Positions 43,129-52,445 of a stretch of DNA of 64,000 bases are shown here, piece after piece. The stretch is from JAYEHL01 sp041653935 (GTDB lineage: Bacteria > Chloroflexota > Dehalococcoidia > E44-bin15). The stretch is from positions 496,001 through 560,000 of the forward strand of contig JBAZEO010000001.1 in NCBI GenBank assembly GCA_041653935.1, in the 5' to 3' direction. The translations under genes were made by a program, and so were the position numbers. The notes under the pieces were generated by a model. That model was given only the letters and a program-made list of their open reading frames with translations, did not search any database and was not told where the DNA came from. Within the stretch, counting starts at the first letter, position 1; each line of letters opens with the position of its first letter.

Positions 43129-43979
43129 AGAGCCTTAACCTCCCTCTGAGACAGATACCTCTCCAGCGCGTCCTCCCACGATGGGAGCAGATAGCCTATA
43201 GTTTCCTTAAGAGGGTAGGGGTCCAGCGAAGAGTTCTTCGGCCTTACGGCGGGACGGTTTATCTCGCCGCTGCTGACGGGAACTACCGCGGTATTTCTGC
43301 GCGCCTTCTTTATTATAGCCGCGGCATAGCCGTACCAGCTTGTCTTACCCTGGTTGGTGATATGATAGATACCGCAGCGCCCCGTGCTTATCAGGTCGGC
43401 CACGGCCCGGGACAGGTCCTGCGTGAACGTGGGCGCCCCCCTCTGGTCGTTAACCACCCTCAGCTCGCTCTGCTTTTCCGAGGCCTTCAGTATCGTTTCC
43501 ACGAAATTCTTGCCGTGCAGGCCGAACAGCCAGCTCGTGCGTATCAGGTAGAAACGGCTGGCGAGTTGCTGCAGATAGCGCTCGCCCTCCAGCTTGCTCT
43601 CGCCGTAGGCATTCAGCGGATGCGGCTTGTCCTCTATGCGGTACGGGCCGCGCTTTTTACCATTGAAGATGTAGTCCGTGCTGAAATGCGCTATGGCGCA
43701 ACCGGCCTCCGCGCACGCCGACGCCAGATTTTTTACCCCCAGGCCGTTAACCCTGAAAGCCGTATCCCTGTTCGCTTCAGCGCCGTCCACATCGGTATAG
43801 GCGGCGCAGTTTATTAATATATCAGGCTTGATCCGGGAGACCGCGGATTTCACACGCTCAAGGTCGCATATGTCCAGATCGATCTCTGCAATGGGAACAA
43901 CCTCGTGCCCCCTCTGCGACAGGCAGGGGACAAGGTCCTCCGCCAGCATGCCCCCGGCCCCGGTCACCAGCACCTTCAT
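43125..43979 (-). CDS. rfbD: dTDP-4-dehydrorhamnose reductase
   Basis: A 284-aa SDR enzyme that makes dTDP-L-rhamnose in the last step. Visible marks are VTGAGGMLAEDLVPCL, NCAAYTDVDGAEAN, FSTDYIFNG, YGESKLEGE and IRTSWLFGLHGKNFVETI. It overlaps rfbC and rfbB by 4 nt each, so the three are translated together. Length is normal. Confidence 0.93.
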   Translation of the reverse strand: MKVLVTGAGGMLAEDLVPCLSQRGHEVVPIAEIDLDICDLERVKSAVSRIKPDILINCAAYTDVDGAEANRDTAFRVNGLGVKNLASACAEAGCAIAHFSTDYIFNGKKRGPYRIEDKPHPLNAYGESKLEGERYLQQLASRFYLIRTSWLFGLHGKNFVETILKASEKQSELRVVNDQRGAPTFTQDLSRAVADLISTGRCGIYHITNQGKTSWYGYAAAIIKKARRNTAVVPVSSGEINRPAVRPKNSSLDPYPLKETIGYLLPSWEDALERYLSQREVKAL

Positions 43980-44545
43980 GTTATCCCCGCGTCATACTCA
44001 AATTTATTAACCGCGTCCCGCAAGGACGGCCACTGCGCATCCTTATCCGATACGATCGGCTCTTTAATAGGCCACTTTATATTCAAGTCCCTGTCATTCC
44101 AGATTATGCCGGCCTCGGCCCGCGGGGAATAAACGCCCGAGGCCTTATAAACTACATCCGCCGCTTCCGAAAGTATGCAGAAACCGTGGGCGAACCCCTG
44201 CGGGATATAGAGCATGCTCTTGTTCTCTTCCGATAAGATCTCGCCGACCCATCTGCCGTATGTGGGGGAGCCCGCCCTTATATCTACAGCCACATCGAAT
44301 ATCTCGCCTTTTACCGCCCTTATCAGTTTACCCTGGGCGCAGGGGGGATTCTGATAGTGCAGGCCCCTGAGCACCCCCCTGGTGGAACGAGAGTGGTTGT
44401 CCTGCACAAAGCTGTCCGTTATGCCCGCGTCCACGAAATCAGGCATCTTGTAGGTCTCGATAAAGAAGCCCCTGTCATCGCTAAAGACCCTGGGCTTTAT
44501 CAGTATTACTTCCGGTACCTTCAATCTGCTGAAAGTGAAAGGCAT
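43976..44545 (-). CDS. rfbC: dTDP-4-dehydrorhamnose 3,5-epimerase
   Basis: A 189-aa cupin-fold epimerase. Family marks are LIKPRVFSDDRGFFIETY, FVQDNHSRSTRGVLRGLHYQ with catalytic His, KLIRAVKGEIFDVAVDIR, and YIPQGFAHGFCIL. It epimerises the keto sugar at C3 and C5. It overlaps rfbD by 4 nt and follows rfbA by 14 nt. Confidence 0.95.
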   Translation of the reverse strand: MPFTFSRLKVPEVILIKPRVFSDDRGFFIETYKMPDFVDAGITDSFVQDNHSRSTRGVLRGLHYQNPPCAQGKLIRAVKGEIFDVAVDIRAGSPTYGRWVGEILSEENKSMLYIPQGFAHGFCILSEAADVVYKASGVYSPRAEAGIIWNDRDLNIKWPIKEPIVSDKDAQWPSLRDAVNKFEYDAGIT

Positions 44546-44559
44546 GTCTGTAACCCTTC

Positions 44560-45627
44560 TTAAAACTGGATCCTGGCGTCATCGCCCACAAAGAGGCTCA
44601 TGCCCTTGAATTCCTTATCCCTCTTGGTTAACATAACTCCAGTGCCGATAAGGCTGTCGCTGAGCCTCTCAACCCGGCATATATTGCAGCCGGCCATGAT
44701 CACGGAGTGCTCTATGGATGAATCCGCTACTACGGTTCCCCTGCCTATGCTGGTGAAGGGCCCGATATAGGAGTTGCTGATCCTGCAATCCTCGGCGATG
44801 GAAGCCGGTCCGCGTATCTCGCTCCCCGTTATCACCGCGCCCTTTTTTATCTCTATCCGGCCCTCGACGCGGCTCTTATCATCGACCTGCCCCTCCACAT
44901 TGCGCACCAGGAACTCGTCCAGGACGATGCTGTTGGCCTCCAGGAGGTCGTCCTTCTTGCCCGTATCGAGCCACCAGCCCGTCAGCGTATGACTTCTCAC
45001 CTTTTTATTCTGGTCGATTAACCTCTGGATGGCGTCGGTTATCTCCAGCTCGCCCCGTTGAGAGGGCTTAATCTCTGATATAGCCTTGTGTACTTCCTTT
45101 GAAAACAGGTACACGCCGACGAGGGCCAGGTTGGTCTTTGGCTCTTTAGGCTTCTCCACCAGCTTCACCACCTCGCCGTCACCGTTAAGCTCGGCAACAC
45201 CGAACATGCGCGGGTCTGCAACCTCTTTTAATAAGACTAAGGCATCGGAGGGATTATTATCATACTCTTTTACCAGTGCGTCTATCTGAGCATTAATCAA
45301 ATTGTCTCCGAGGAACATAAGGAATGGAGAATCGCCTAAGAAAGCACGGGCTGTCTTTACCGCGTGGGCCAGGCCCGCCGGCTTATCCTGCAGTATATAG
45401 GTGAATTTCGCGTTCCACCTCAACCCGTCCCCGGCGGCTTCCTTTATCTGGGCCCCGGTCTCGGGAGAGATGATTATACCGACATCAGTGATCCCCGCTT
45501 TGGCGATATGATCCAGCACGTAGAACAGTATCGGCCTGTTGGCCACGGGCAGAAGCTGCTTGGGTATAGTATTGGTGAGCGGTTTGAGCCTTGTCCCTTT
45601 GCCGCCAGCCAGAACCAGCGCTTTCAC
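44560..45627 (-). CDS. rfbA: Glucose-1-phosphate thymidylyltransferase, long form
   Basis: The 355-aa protein starts with ALVLAGGKGTRLKPLT (nucleotidyltransferase signature) and has FLGDNLI at the active site, VEKPKEPKTNLALVGVYLF, and a C-terminal left-handed beta-helix part (IEIKKGAVITGSEIRGPAS, GTVVADSSIEHSVIMAG). Long-form RmlA enzymes make dTDP-glucose from dTTP and glucose-1-phosphate. It overlaps the upstream GT2 gene by 4 nt. Confidence 0.92.
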   Translation of the reverse strand: MKALVLAGGKGTRLKPLTNTIPKQLLPVANRPILFYVLDHIAKAGITDVGIIISPETGAQIKEAAGDGLRWNAKFTYILQDKPAGLAHAVKTARAFLGDSPFLMFLGDNLINAQIDALVKEYDNNPSDALVLLKEVADPRMFGVAELNGDGEVVKLVEKPKEPKTNLALVGVYLFSKEVHKAISEIKPSQRGELEITDAIQRLIDQNKKVRSHTLTGWWLDTGKKDDLLEANSIVLDEFLVRNVEGQVDDKSRVEGRIEIKKGAVITGSEIRGPASIAEDCRISNSYIGPFTSIGRGTVVADSSIEHSVIMAGCNICRVERLSDSLIGTGVMLTKRDKEFKGMSLFVGDDARIQF

Positions 45628-46580
45628 TCCAGCACCTCCTCAACGGTATAGTGCCTGCGGCTGCCCTGCCCGTAATAGATGCGCACCATGATATCGGCCA
45701 GCACTCCGAACACCAGGAATTGAATACCCACGATGATCATCAGTATGGCCAGCATGAACAGCGGGCGGTCGCCCAGCGCGACGCCGAAGGCCAGGCGTTC
45801 TACAACCAGGTAGACGCCTAGCAGGAAACCGATTATCGCCAGCAGAATCCCCGACCCGCCCAGCAGGTGGATGGGGCGCATGGAGTACTTCTGCCAGAAC
45901 AATATAAGTATCAGATCCAGGAAGCCCTTGATGAGCCTCTGATAACCGTACTTGGTCTTGCCGTGAGCGCGCGGCCTGTGGTTGGTCCTGACCTCGCCTA
46001 TCTTGTAGCCCTTCCATGAGAGCATGGCCGGGATGTAGCGGTGCATCTCTCCGTAAAGCTCCAGGCTCTTCAGGCATTCCTTCCTGTAGGCGCGCAGGCT
46101 GCAGCCGGAATCGTGGATGGTGGCCCCGGTCAGCTTGCGGCGCAGGGCGTTGGCAAACAGTGAGAACAGCTTTTTGGGAATAGAATCTTTTCGCTTTTTA
46201 CGCCATCCGCAGACTACATCGTAACCTTTATCCAGCTCGGCGAGCAGCAGCGGGATATCGGCGGGGTCGTTCTGCATATCGGCGTCCATGGTAACAACGA
46301 TATCGCCTTTGGCGTGCTCGAAGCCGGCGGCCATGGCGGCGGACTGCCCGAAGTTCTTCTTGAACTTGACCACGCGCACCCTGTTATCGCGTCCGCGTAT
46401 TTCCTTCAAGGACTTAAAAGTGCCGTCACTGGAGCCGTCATCGACAAAGACTACCGAGTAAGACACTGCCATGCCCTGCAGGGCCTTGCTGATCTCATCG
46501 TGCAGCAGGGCCACGTTCTTCTCCTCGTTGTATGTGGGGATAACAATAGAAAGATTCATATCAGCGTTCCTTGAAGACAT
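45624..46580 (-). CDS. Polyprenyl-phosphate glycosyltransferase (GtrB/DPM1-like)
   Basis: A 318-aa GT2 enzyme with a cytoplasmic catalytic domain: LSIVIPTYNEEKNVALL, SVVFVDDGSSDGTF, IVVTMDADMQNDPADIP and NHRPRAHGKTKYGYQRL. Two C-terminal helices anchor it. It would load a sugar onto undecaprenyl phosphate, the donor used by the GT39 enzymes of this locus. It is the first gene of the run that goes down to 31.7 kb, with its own promoter at 46671-46699. Confidence 0.88.
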   Translation of the reverse strand: MSSRNADMNLSIVIPTYNEEKNVALLHDEISKALQGMAVSYSVVFVDDGSSDGTFKSLKEIRGRDNRVRVVKFKKNFGQSAAMAAGFEHAKGDIVVTMDADMQNDPADIPLLLAELDKGYDVVCGWRKKRKDSIPKKLFSLFANALRRKLTGATIHDSGCSLRAYRKECLKSLELYGEMHRYIPAMLSWKGYKIGEVRTNHRPRAHGKTKYGYQRLIKGFLDLILILFWQKYSMRPIHLLGGSGILLAIIGFLLGVYLVVERLAFGVALGDRPLFMLAILMIIVGIQFLVFGVLADIMVRIYYGQGSRRHYTVEEVLE

Positions 46581-46670
46581 TTATACATCATCTGCCTGCA
46601 TCGCACAATCCCTTGACCGTGCATCCGCCGCATCCCTTATCCGCGGGGCGCCCGTTACGATTATTAAAGG

Positions 46671-46699
46671 ATTCTACCACATAAAAAGGGTATCGTCAT
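46671..46699 (-). promoter_or_regulatory. Promoter ATGACG-17-TAGAAT for the rhamnose/glycan operon
   Basis: -35 ATGACG (46699-46694), 17-nt spacer, -10 TAGAAT (46676-46671), with TG just before the -10. The predicted leader to ATG 46580 is about 84 nt. Confidence 0.7.
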
Positions 46700-46729
46700 T
46701 ATATAGCGTGTAGCGTGTAGTAAGTAGTG

Positions 46730-47345
46730 AGTAGTGAAGAGGTGAAGGAGAAGCTCCTTCCGGGGGAACTGGGGGTGTCCCCAAGATTTTTCCATGTCCC
46801 CCAACGTATGGGGGATAGCAGGGGGTTCGGTCTACCATCAACCGACGACCTCTCATCTGCGGCGCGCCTGCCCTCACCCGTACCCTCTCCCTGCGGAGGG
46901 AGAGGGAAGATAATTAATTTTGAACACCCCCTTACCCCCTCTTCTAAAAAGAGGGGGAACTTTTAAGGGCAGACACGCAGTTCTGCCCCTACGTCGATTC
47001 CGTGTAGGGGCGAACCCCTGTATTCGCCCGCACAGTCCTCCCTTCCTTGAGGGAAGGGAGTAAGAGGGAAGGAGATTCATAAATAAAAATTCCCCCAAGA
47101 TTGGGGGATAAAGGGGGTTGACGAGATTCTTCACCGTTCCGCGTAAAGGTTCAGAATGACAGTGAGTTGAATGTAGGGGCGTATCGCGATACGCCCTTGC
47201 TTATGGATTCAGGCCTTCGATGGAACGACGAATAGAGATGCAGGAGACACTCTCCTGCCGGGGTCTTAGGGGTGTCCCCTATATTAATAAAAAATCCCCC
47301 AACGTATGGGGGATTACAGGGGGTTCGGTCTACAATCGACCAACG
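46730..47345. repeat. Palindrome island, left copy flanking the epimerase
   Basis: Holds CCCCCAACGTATGGGGG (twice), CCCTCTCCCTGCGGAGGGAGAGGG, CCCCCTCTTCTAAAAAGAGGGGG, GGGCAGACACGCAGTTCTGCCC, GTAGGGGCGAACCCCTGTATTCGCC, CTCCCTTCC-TTGA-GGGAAGGGAG and GTAGGGGCGTATCGCGATACGCCC. The segment 46885-47120 and the end 47260-47350 are nearly identical to 48465-48695 and 48777-48868. Confidence 0.88.
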
Positions 47346-47350
47346 ACTTC

Positions 47351-48304
47351 TCAGCGTTCCTGATCCTTATACCATTTTACAAAAGACGGGATGCCCGCCT
47401 CCACCTTTACCTTCGGCTTATAGCCCAGCAGCTTTTTTGCCTTCGATATATCCGCGTACGTTATCGGCACGTCTCCGGGCTGCATGGGAAGCCTTTTCAC
47501 TTTGGCCTTCTTACCGATATTCTCTTCGATGAGCGAAACCAGGCGCTTGAGCTCGGTGGTCTCGGACTCGCCCAAGTTGATGATCTCGAATGCGAGGTCT
47601 TTATCGATGGACGCCTCCACTCCGTCGATTATATCATCGATATAAGTGTAGTCCCGGCGCGATGAGCCGTCGCCGTAGATCTCGATATGCTTCCCGCCGT
47701 CGATGAGCCTGGTAAACTTGTGAATGGCCATGTCCGGCCTCTGCCTGGGCCCGTAAACGGTGAAGAAACGCAGGCAGGTGATGTTAATATCGTACAGATG
47801 ATGATAGGTGTAGCAGAAGAGCTCGCAGGCCTGTTTGGAGGCGGCGTAGGGGGAGATGGGCTTCATCAGAACATCCTTCTCGCTGAAGGGAACTACGCTG
47901 TTGTCGCCGTACACGGACGACGATGAGCCGAAGACGAAGCGTTTTATGCCATGCTCGCGGCACATTTCGAGGAGGTTGATGGTTCCGCCGATATTGACAT
48001 CCTGATAGACATGCGGATCCTTTATCGACGGCCTGACGCCGGCCCGGGCCGCGAGGTGCACAACGGCATCGAACGTCCCTGAAGAAAACAACCTGGCAAG
48101 TTTGCCTTTGTCCCTGATATCGCACTCGGCAAGGTGAAAATGCTTATCCTTGAGCGCTTTTTGAATGTTTTTTTTCTTGACCTCGGGGGAGTAGTACGGA
48201 TCGAAGTTGTCCAGGCACACGACATTCTTGTTCCGCGATAACAGCCGTTCGCAGAGATGGCTCCCTATGAATCCGGCGCCGCCGGTGACAAGAACGCTTT
48301 CCAC
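47351..48304 (-). CDS. UDP-sugar C4-epimerase (UDP-glucuronate 4-epimerase-like)
   Basis: A 317-aa extended SDR: VTGGAGFIGSHLCERLL, HLAARAGVRPSIKDP, FGSSSSVYGDNSVVPF, YAASKQACE with Tyr-Lys, and RFFTVYGPRQRPDMAI. The GVRPSI segment and length are typical of UDP-glucuronate 4-epimerases such as CapI/WbpP relatives. With the UDP-glucose dehydrogenase downstream in coordinates (48869-50158), it would make UDP-galacturonate from UDP-glucose. It is set between two direct copies of a repeat island and has its own promoter. Confidence 0.85.
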   Translation of the reverse strand: MESVLVTGGAGFIGSHLCERLLSRNKNVVCLDNFDPYYSPEVKKKNIQKALKDKHFHLAECDIRDKGKLARLFSSGTFDAVVHLAARAGVRPSIKDPHVYQDVNIGGTINLLEMCREHGIKRFVFGSSSSVYGDNSVVPFSEKDVLMKPISPYAASKQACELFCYTYHHLYDINITCLRFFTVYGPRQRPDMAIHKFTRLIDGGKHIEIYGDGSSRRDYTYIDDIIDGVEASIDKDLAFEIINLGESETTELKRLVSLIEENIGKKAKVKRLPMQPGDVPITYADISKAKKLLGYKPKVKVEAGIPSFVKWYKDQER

Positions 48305-48398
48305 GATACGAAGTGCTCCTTCTTTCGCTCGGCGTGTCCTTCCATGATCAACCTTGTATGGAAGGATTCACCCTACGGTTGAATACGGTTGTTAAAGG

Positions 48399-48427
48399 AT
48401 TCTACCATATAAAAAGGGTATCGTCAT
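48399..48427 (-). promoter_or_regulatory. Promoter ATGACG-17-TAGAAT-like block upstream of the epimerase
   Basis: -35 ATGACG (48427-48422), 17-nt spacer, -10 TAGAAT (48404-48399). It is almost the same 40-nt block as at 46671-46699, ahead of the epimerase ATG at 48304. Confidence 0.68.
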
Positions 48428-48439
48428 TATATTGGTGCG

Positions 48440-48868
48440 GGATTTACCCTCACCCTGGCCCTCTCCCTGCGGAGGGAGAGGGAAGAAAATTAATTTTGAA
48501 CACCCCCTGACCCCCTCTTCTAAAAAGAGGGGGAACTTTTAAGGGCAGACACGCAGTTCTGCCCCTACGTCGATTCCGTGTAGGGGCGAACCCCTGTGTT
48601 CGCCCGCACAGTCCTCCCTTCCTTGAGGGAAGGGAGTAAGAGGGAAGGAGATCCAAGATAAAAATTCCCCCAAGATCGGGGGATAAAGGGGGTTGATTAG
48701 CAACGAGATTGCCACGTCTCTACGTTCCTCGCAATGACAGCTTTGAGAAAGGGGTGTCCAGAGGGATCGCCCTCTGACGGGGTCTTAGGGGTGCCCCCTA
48801 TATTAATAAAAAATCCCCCAACGTATGGGGGATTACAGGGGGTTCGGTCTACAATCGACCAACGACTT
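48440..48868. repeat. Palindrome island, right copy flanking the epimerase
   Basis: Same units in the same order as 46865-47350, with a phrase CACGTCTCTACGTTCCTCGC replacing one part. The last 90 nt before the ugd stop repeat the sequence just before the epimerase stop. Confidence 0.88.
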
Positions 48869-50158
48869 CTACCAGCATATCCCGTGGTAATCGCAGAACT
48901 CTTTTGCGCGGCGCGGGTCCAGCACGCGCCTGCCGTCGATCACCACCTTGCCATTATATAACGATTCCTTCTTAAACTCATCCCATTCCGTGACGATGAG
49001 CACGCAATCCGCGTTTTCGATTGTCTGAGCCGCGCTCTTACAGTAGATTATCGACTGCGGTAAAACCTTATGCGCGTTGTCCATGGCCACGGGATCGTAA
49101 GCCCGCACCGAGGCGCCTTTCTCCAGCAGGGAGGAGATGACCCTGAGCGACGGGGCGTCGCGCATATCGTCGGTATGCGGCTTGAAGGACAGCCCCAGCA
49201 CGGCGACCGTCTTATCATTTAAATCACCGATCGCGCCTTCGGCCATAGCCACCATGGACAGGGGCTGGTCCCGGTTCACATCCCTGACCGATTCCAGCAG
49301 CCCGGGATCATAACCCGCTTTTTTAGCCAAATCGATTAGCTCCTCTATGTCCTTGGGCAGGCACGAGCCGCCGAAGCCGGCCCCCGCGTTGAGGAACTTC
49401 CTGCCTATGCGCGGGTCGTGCCCCATGGCATTGGCCACATCGTATACGTCTATACCGAGCCTCTTGCAGATATTCCCGATCTCGTTGATGAACGATATCT
49501 TGACCGAGAGGAAGGCGTTGGAAGCATATTTTATCATCTCCGCCGTGGCCAAGGTGATACGTATGATTGGGACTGAGAAATCGCGGTACAGTATCTCGAT
49601 TGTATCCCCAGATTTTTTATCGTACTCGCCAATAATCACCCTGTACGGATTGAGGAAGCAGTCGACGGCCTTGCCTTCTTCCAGAAACTCGGGATTGACC
49701 GCAACGCCGATGTCTGCGCCTATTTTCTTGCCAGAGGTTTTCTCCAGCGCGGGGATGATGACCTGCTCGGTAGTGCCGGGGGCCACGGTGCTCTTGACGG
49801 CGACCACGTGATAGCCGTTCTTTTTCGCCAGGACTGCGCCTATATCTTCGGCTGCCTGCGCTATCTGCGCGAAATCCGTGCCGCCGCGTGATAGTGAGTA
49901 CGTGCCCACGCAGAGGAAAGTGATATCGGTATCCGTGATGTCATTGTAATCACCGGAGGCCCTGAGGGTCTTCTGTTTGACAACGCATGAGGAGACCAGA
50001 TCGTCGAGGCCTTTTTCGTAGACGGGCGATTTGCCCTGATTGATGAGGTCGACTTTTGCGGAATTGTTATCGATGCAGACTACACGGTGCCCGTTACCGG
50101 CGAACCCGACAGCCGTGGCAAGACCCACATAGCCGTTGCCAACAACTGATATCCTCAT
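48869..50158 (-). CDS. ugd: UDP-glucose 6-dehydrogenase
   Basis: A 429-aa NAD-dependent sugar dehydrogenase. VVGNGYVGLATAVGFAGNGH is the NAD site, VKSTVAPGTTEQVI follows, and GAGFGGSCLPKDIEEL contains the catalytic cysteine; AVLGLSFKPHTDDMRDAPS is the C-terminal domain mark. It oxidises UDP-glucose to UDP-glucuronate in the cytoplasm. GDP-mannose dehydrogenase is a close relative, but the pairing with a UDP-glucuronate 4-epimerase-like gene favours UDP-glucose. Confidence 0.9.
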   Translation of the reverse strand: MRISVVGNGYVGLATAVGFAGNGHRVVCIDNNSAKVDLINQGKSPVYEKGLDDLVSSCVVKQKTLRASGDYNDITDTDITFLCVGTYSLSRGGTDFAQIAQAAEDIGAVLAKKNGYHVVAVKSTVAPGTTEQVIIPALEKTSGKKIGADIGVAVNPEFLEEGKAVDCFLNPYRVIIGEYDKKSGDTIEILYRDFSVPIIRITLATAEMIKYASNAFLSVKISFINEIGNICKRLGIDVYDVANAMGHDPRIGRKFLNAGAGFGGSCLPKDIEELIDLAKKAGYDPGLLESVRDVNRDQPLSMVAMAEGAIGDLNDKTVAVLGLSFKPHTDDMRDAPSLRVISSLLEKGASVRAYDPVAMDNAHKVLPQSIIYCKSAAQTIENADCVLIVTEWDEFKKESLYNGKVVIDGRRVLDPRRAKEFCDYHGICW

Positions 50159-50207
50159 AATTACGGTTCGGGAACCTTATCCGATCGATCGTTTTTTCCT
50201 TTATGCG

Positions 50208-50999
50208 CTACTGCGCTGGCGTTGACCCGCCCGTTGTCCCGCCTGTTTTCTTCCAGCCGAATTTCTTACCGAGGAAGAGGTAGACAACCAGGGCAATAAC
50301 CACCAGCACGATTAAGACGATTGCGATGATAATACCTATGCCCATACCGCCCTCGTCGGATGGGGCGACGGCAGGGGCAGCTGTGGGCGTCGCGGGTGGG
50401 GCGGGGGCCGCCTGGACCAGCACTCCGTAGATGGAGCAGTGCGTCAAAGTGAAGACCGCCTGGCCGTCCTCGGTAATCGTGCCCTCTATGAACTCCCACT
50501 CGCCGGTGGCCTCGTTGAAATATGCGATGACCGGGGTCTTGCCCGCGGGCACGTCTTCGGGATCGAACTTTATGTTTATCGTGATGCCCGGATCAAACGT
50601 AGCTCCGGACGGATCAAACTCGAATGCGGCAAGCACCTGATAGCCGTCGGGAGCCGGCGGCGGATCAATCTTGTCCGCGCCAAGGCTGAGAAGCCGAGAG
50701 CCTTCAGGCCCCTTCATCTTGGTAAACTTCGGTATGTGGATCGTTATATCGTCAGAGACAGCCCAGAAAGTATCCAGGGTAGTGCCCCAGAAGTTAACAT
50801 CGCCTCTATCGCAGCTTCCGTCGGCGCAGACCGTCCAGTTATCATTAGCCGGAGCGCCGCCGCCTCCTCCTCCGCCGCCGCCATAACCGTATACTATACC
50901 TTCATCCTCAACGCTGGGGATCATCACAAGCGTAATAGCAATAAGAATAACAATAGCTGAGATTACTCTTGTATGAAAACGTTTTTTCTGTGCGCTCAT
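50208..50999 (-). CDS. Anchored surface protein, paralogue of 22964-23947
   Basis: A 263-aa exported protein with an N-terminal hydrophobic segment (VISAIVILIAITLVMIPSV), a glycine run (YGYGGGGGGGGGAP), a cysteine pair (CADGSCDRG), then VLAAFEFDPSGATFDPGI, FNEATGEWEFIEG and FTLTHCSIYGVL. A Pro/Ala linker, a C-terminal helix (IIIAIVLIVLVVIALVVYLFL) and a short basic tail follow. It shares the first residues, domain order and motifs with the other two surface proteins of the window. Function unknown. Confidence 0.8.
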   Translation of the reverse strand: MSAQKKRFHTRVISAIVILIAITLVMIPSVEDEGIVYGYGGGGGGGGGAPANDNWTVCADGSCDRGDVNFWGTTLDTFWAVSDDITIHIPKFTKMKGPEGSRLLSLGADKIDPPPAPDGYQVLAAFEFDPSGATFDPGITINIKFDPEDVPAGKTPVIAYFNEATGEWEFIEGTITEDGQAVFTLTHCSIYGVLVQAAPAPPATPTAAPAVAPSDEGGMGIGIIIAIVLIVLVVIALVVYLFLGKKFGWKKTGGTTGGSTPAQ

Positions 51000-51467
51000 G
51001 ATAATACCCCCTGAATAAGCTTCCCCAGAAATTACATAGGCCTTTGTGAACGGAAAGGCCTGAGTAATCTGTACTTCTGTTTCGGCAGTTCAGCCGTCTC
51101 TCTTAATTCCGAGACCTGGAACTTTGCGTCCCGCAATCGCTCGCGGTTTACCTTTCTCGTGACAGGTTCTTTACTATTCAGTTTTGTATAGTGCGGAGAT
51201 AGGATTTAATTGTTATACCACCGCCAAAAGTATTTGTCAACATTTTAAAGCTTTTTTATTTAGATTTGACCGACACGCCCTTGGCGGGGATTTTAATGTA
51301 TCCCGCAGGGGCTCGATTAATCAAGGCTCTACACGATTGATCAAAACACCAGGGTGTATGCCATACGCCCCTACATACATTACCGACAAATCTCTATCGT
51401 ATTTTCACCCTCACCCTGGCCCTCTCCCGGCAGAGGAAGAGGAAAAGCGATTTCCACCTCGACATTC

Positions 51468-51550
51468 TACAGCTGCGGCGCGCGAAAATATTCGTATGTG
51501 CACTGGACTTCGTCCTTGCACATACATTAAGGTTCACTAAGTGCTGTATA
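51468..51550 (+). repeat. 84-nt palindromic element, copy 7
   Basis: Forward copy in the first duplicated unit; one mismatch in the main stem (CTTGCACATAC). Confidence 0.85.
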
Positions 51551-51659
51551 CGCACAGTTGCCACAGCCCCCTCTCACAGAGAGGGGTTAGCTGATAGAAC
51601 CCTCACCCTTACCCTCTCCCGGCAGAGGAAGAGGAAAAGCGATTTCCACCTCGACATTC

Positions 51660-51742
51660 TACAGCTGCGGCGCGCGAAAATATTCGTATGTGCACTGGAC
51701 TTCGTCCTTGCACATACATTAAGGTTCACTAAGTGCTGTATA
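51660..51742 (+). repeat. 84-nt palindromic element, copy 8
   Basis: Forward copy in the second duplicated unit, identical to copy 7 including the stem mismatch. Confidence 0.85.
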
Positions 51743-52445
51743 CACACAGTTGCCACAGCCCCCTCTCACAGAGAGGGGTTAGCTTGATAGAACCCTCACC
51801 CTTACCCTCTCCCTGCGGAGGGAGAGGGAAGTATTTTTAAAGCTATCTCCCCCTAACCCCCTCTTCTAAAAAGAGGGGGAACTACCTACGTAACTCACCC
51901 CATCCCTCTCTTTCATACAGAGAGGGCGAATAATCACATCTCGCAGAGTATTCAAACGACCCATACAGCCCTCTTCCTAAAGGAAGAGGTTAGCCAAGAT
52001 AAGTCCTCCCTTCCTTGAGGGGAGGGAGTCAGCGGGAGGGAGATTTAAAGCTATCTCCCCCTAACCCCCTCTTCTAAAAAGAGGGGGAATCTTAAAGGGC
52101 ACGGCACGCCGTGCCCCTACAGGCGAATAATTATTCGCCCCTACACGATGTCCGTCATGATCAGGGAATATAACAATTCTGATACAGTCCTCGAAGAGGT
52201 TGGCTTTTCACAGAGGTGCAGGAGAATCATCTCCTGCCAGGGGTTTGGGGGGGTGATGGTAAGAACTCTCCCTAGCCCTCTCTTTCACAAAGAGAGGGTA
52301 TCAACATCCCCAGAGGTGCAGGAGAATCATCTCCTGCCAGGGGTTTGGGGGTGCCCCCCCCAAATAAAAGTCCCCCAACGTATGGGGGACTAACAGGGGG
52401 TTCGGTTATTGTTTCCCCCTTTCAAGGGGGATTGCAGGGGGTTGA

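Larger units (their letters stand above)
51408..51791 (+). repeat. 192-bp tandem duplication
   Basis: 51408-51599 and 51600-51791 are nearly identical, each with a pyrimidine palindrome (CCCTCTCCCGGCAGAGGAAGAGG), one 84-nt element and a CCCCCTCTCACAGAGAGGGG unit. Both carry the same private change (CTTGCACATAC), so the duplication is recent. Confidence 0.9.
51260..52440. repeat. Largest palindrome island (51.3-52.4 kb)
   Basis: Includes a 192-bp tandem duplication with two 84-nt elements, then CCCTCTCCCTGCGGAGGGAGAGGG, CCCCCTCTTCTAAAAAGAGGGGG (twice), CCCTCTTCCTAAAGGAAGAGG, CTCCCTTCC-TTGA-GGGGAGGGAG, GGGCACGGCACGCCGTGCCC, AGGCGAATAATTATTCGCC, two GCAGGAGAATCATCTCCTGC units and CCCCCAACGTATGGGGG. 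The part 51000-51260 is AT-rich with no gene seen. Confidence 0.88.

Noticed and set aside
46608..46680. Short minus-strand frame with GCGGCTVKGLC
   Set aside because: The only start (GTG 46680) overlaps the -10 box of the glycan promoter, so a transcript would not include it; perhaps a decayed gene end.
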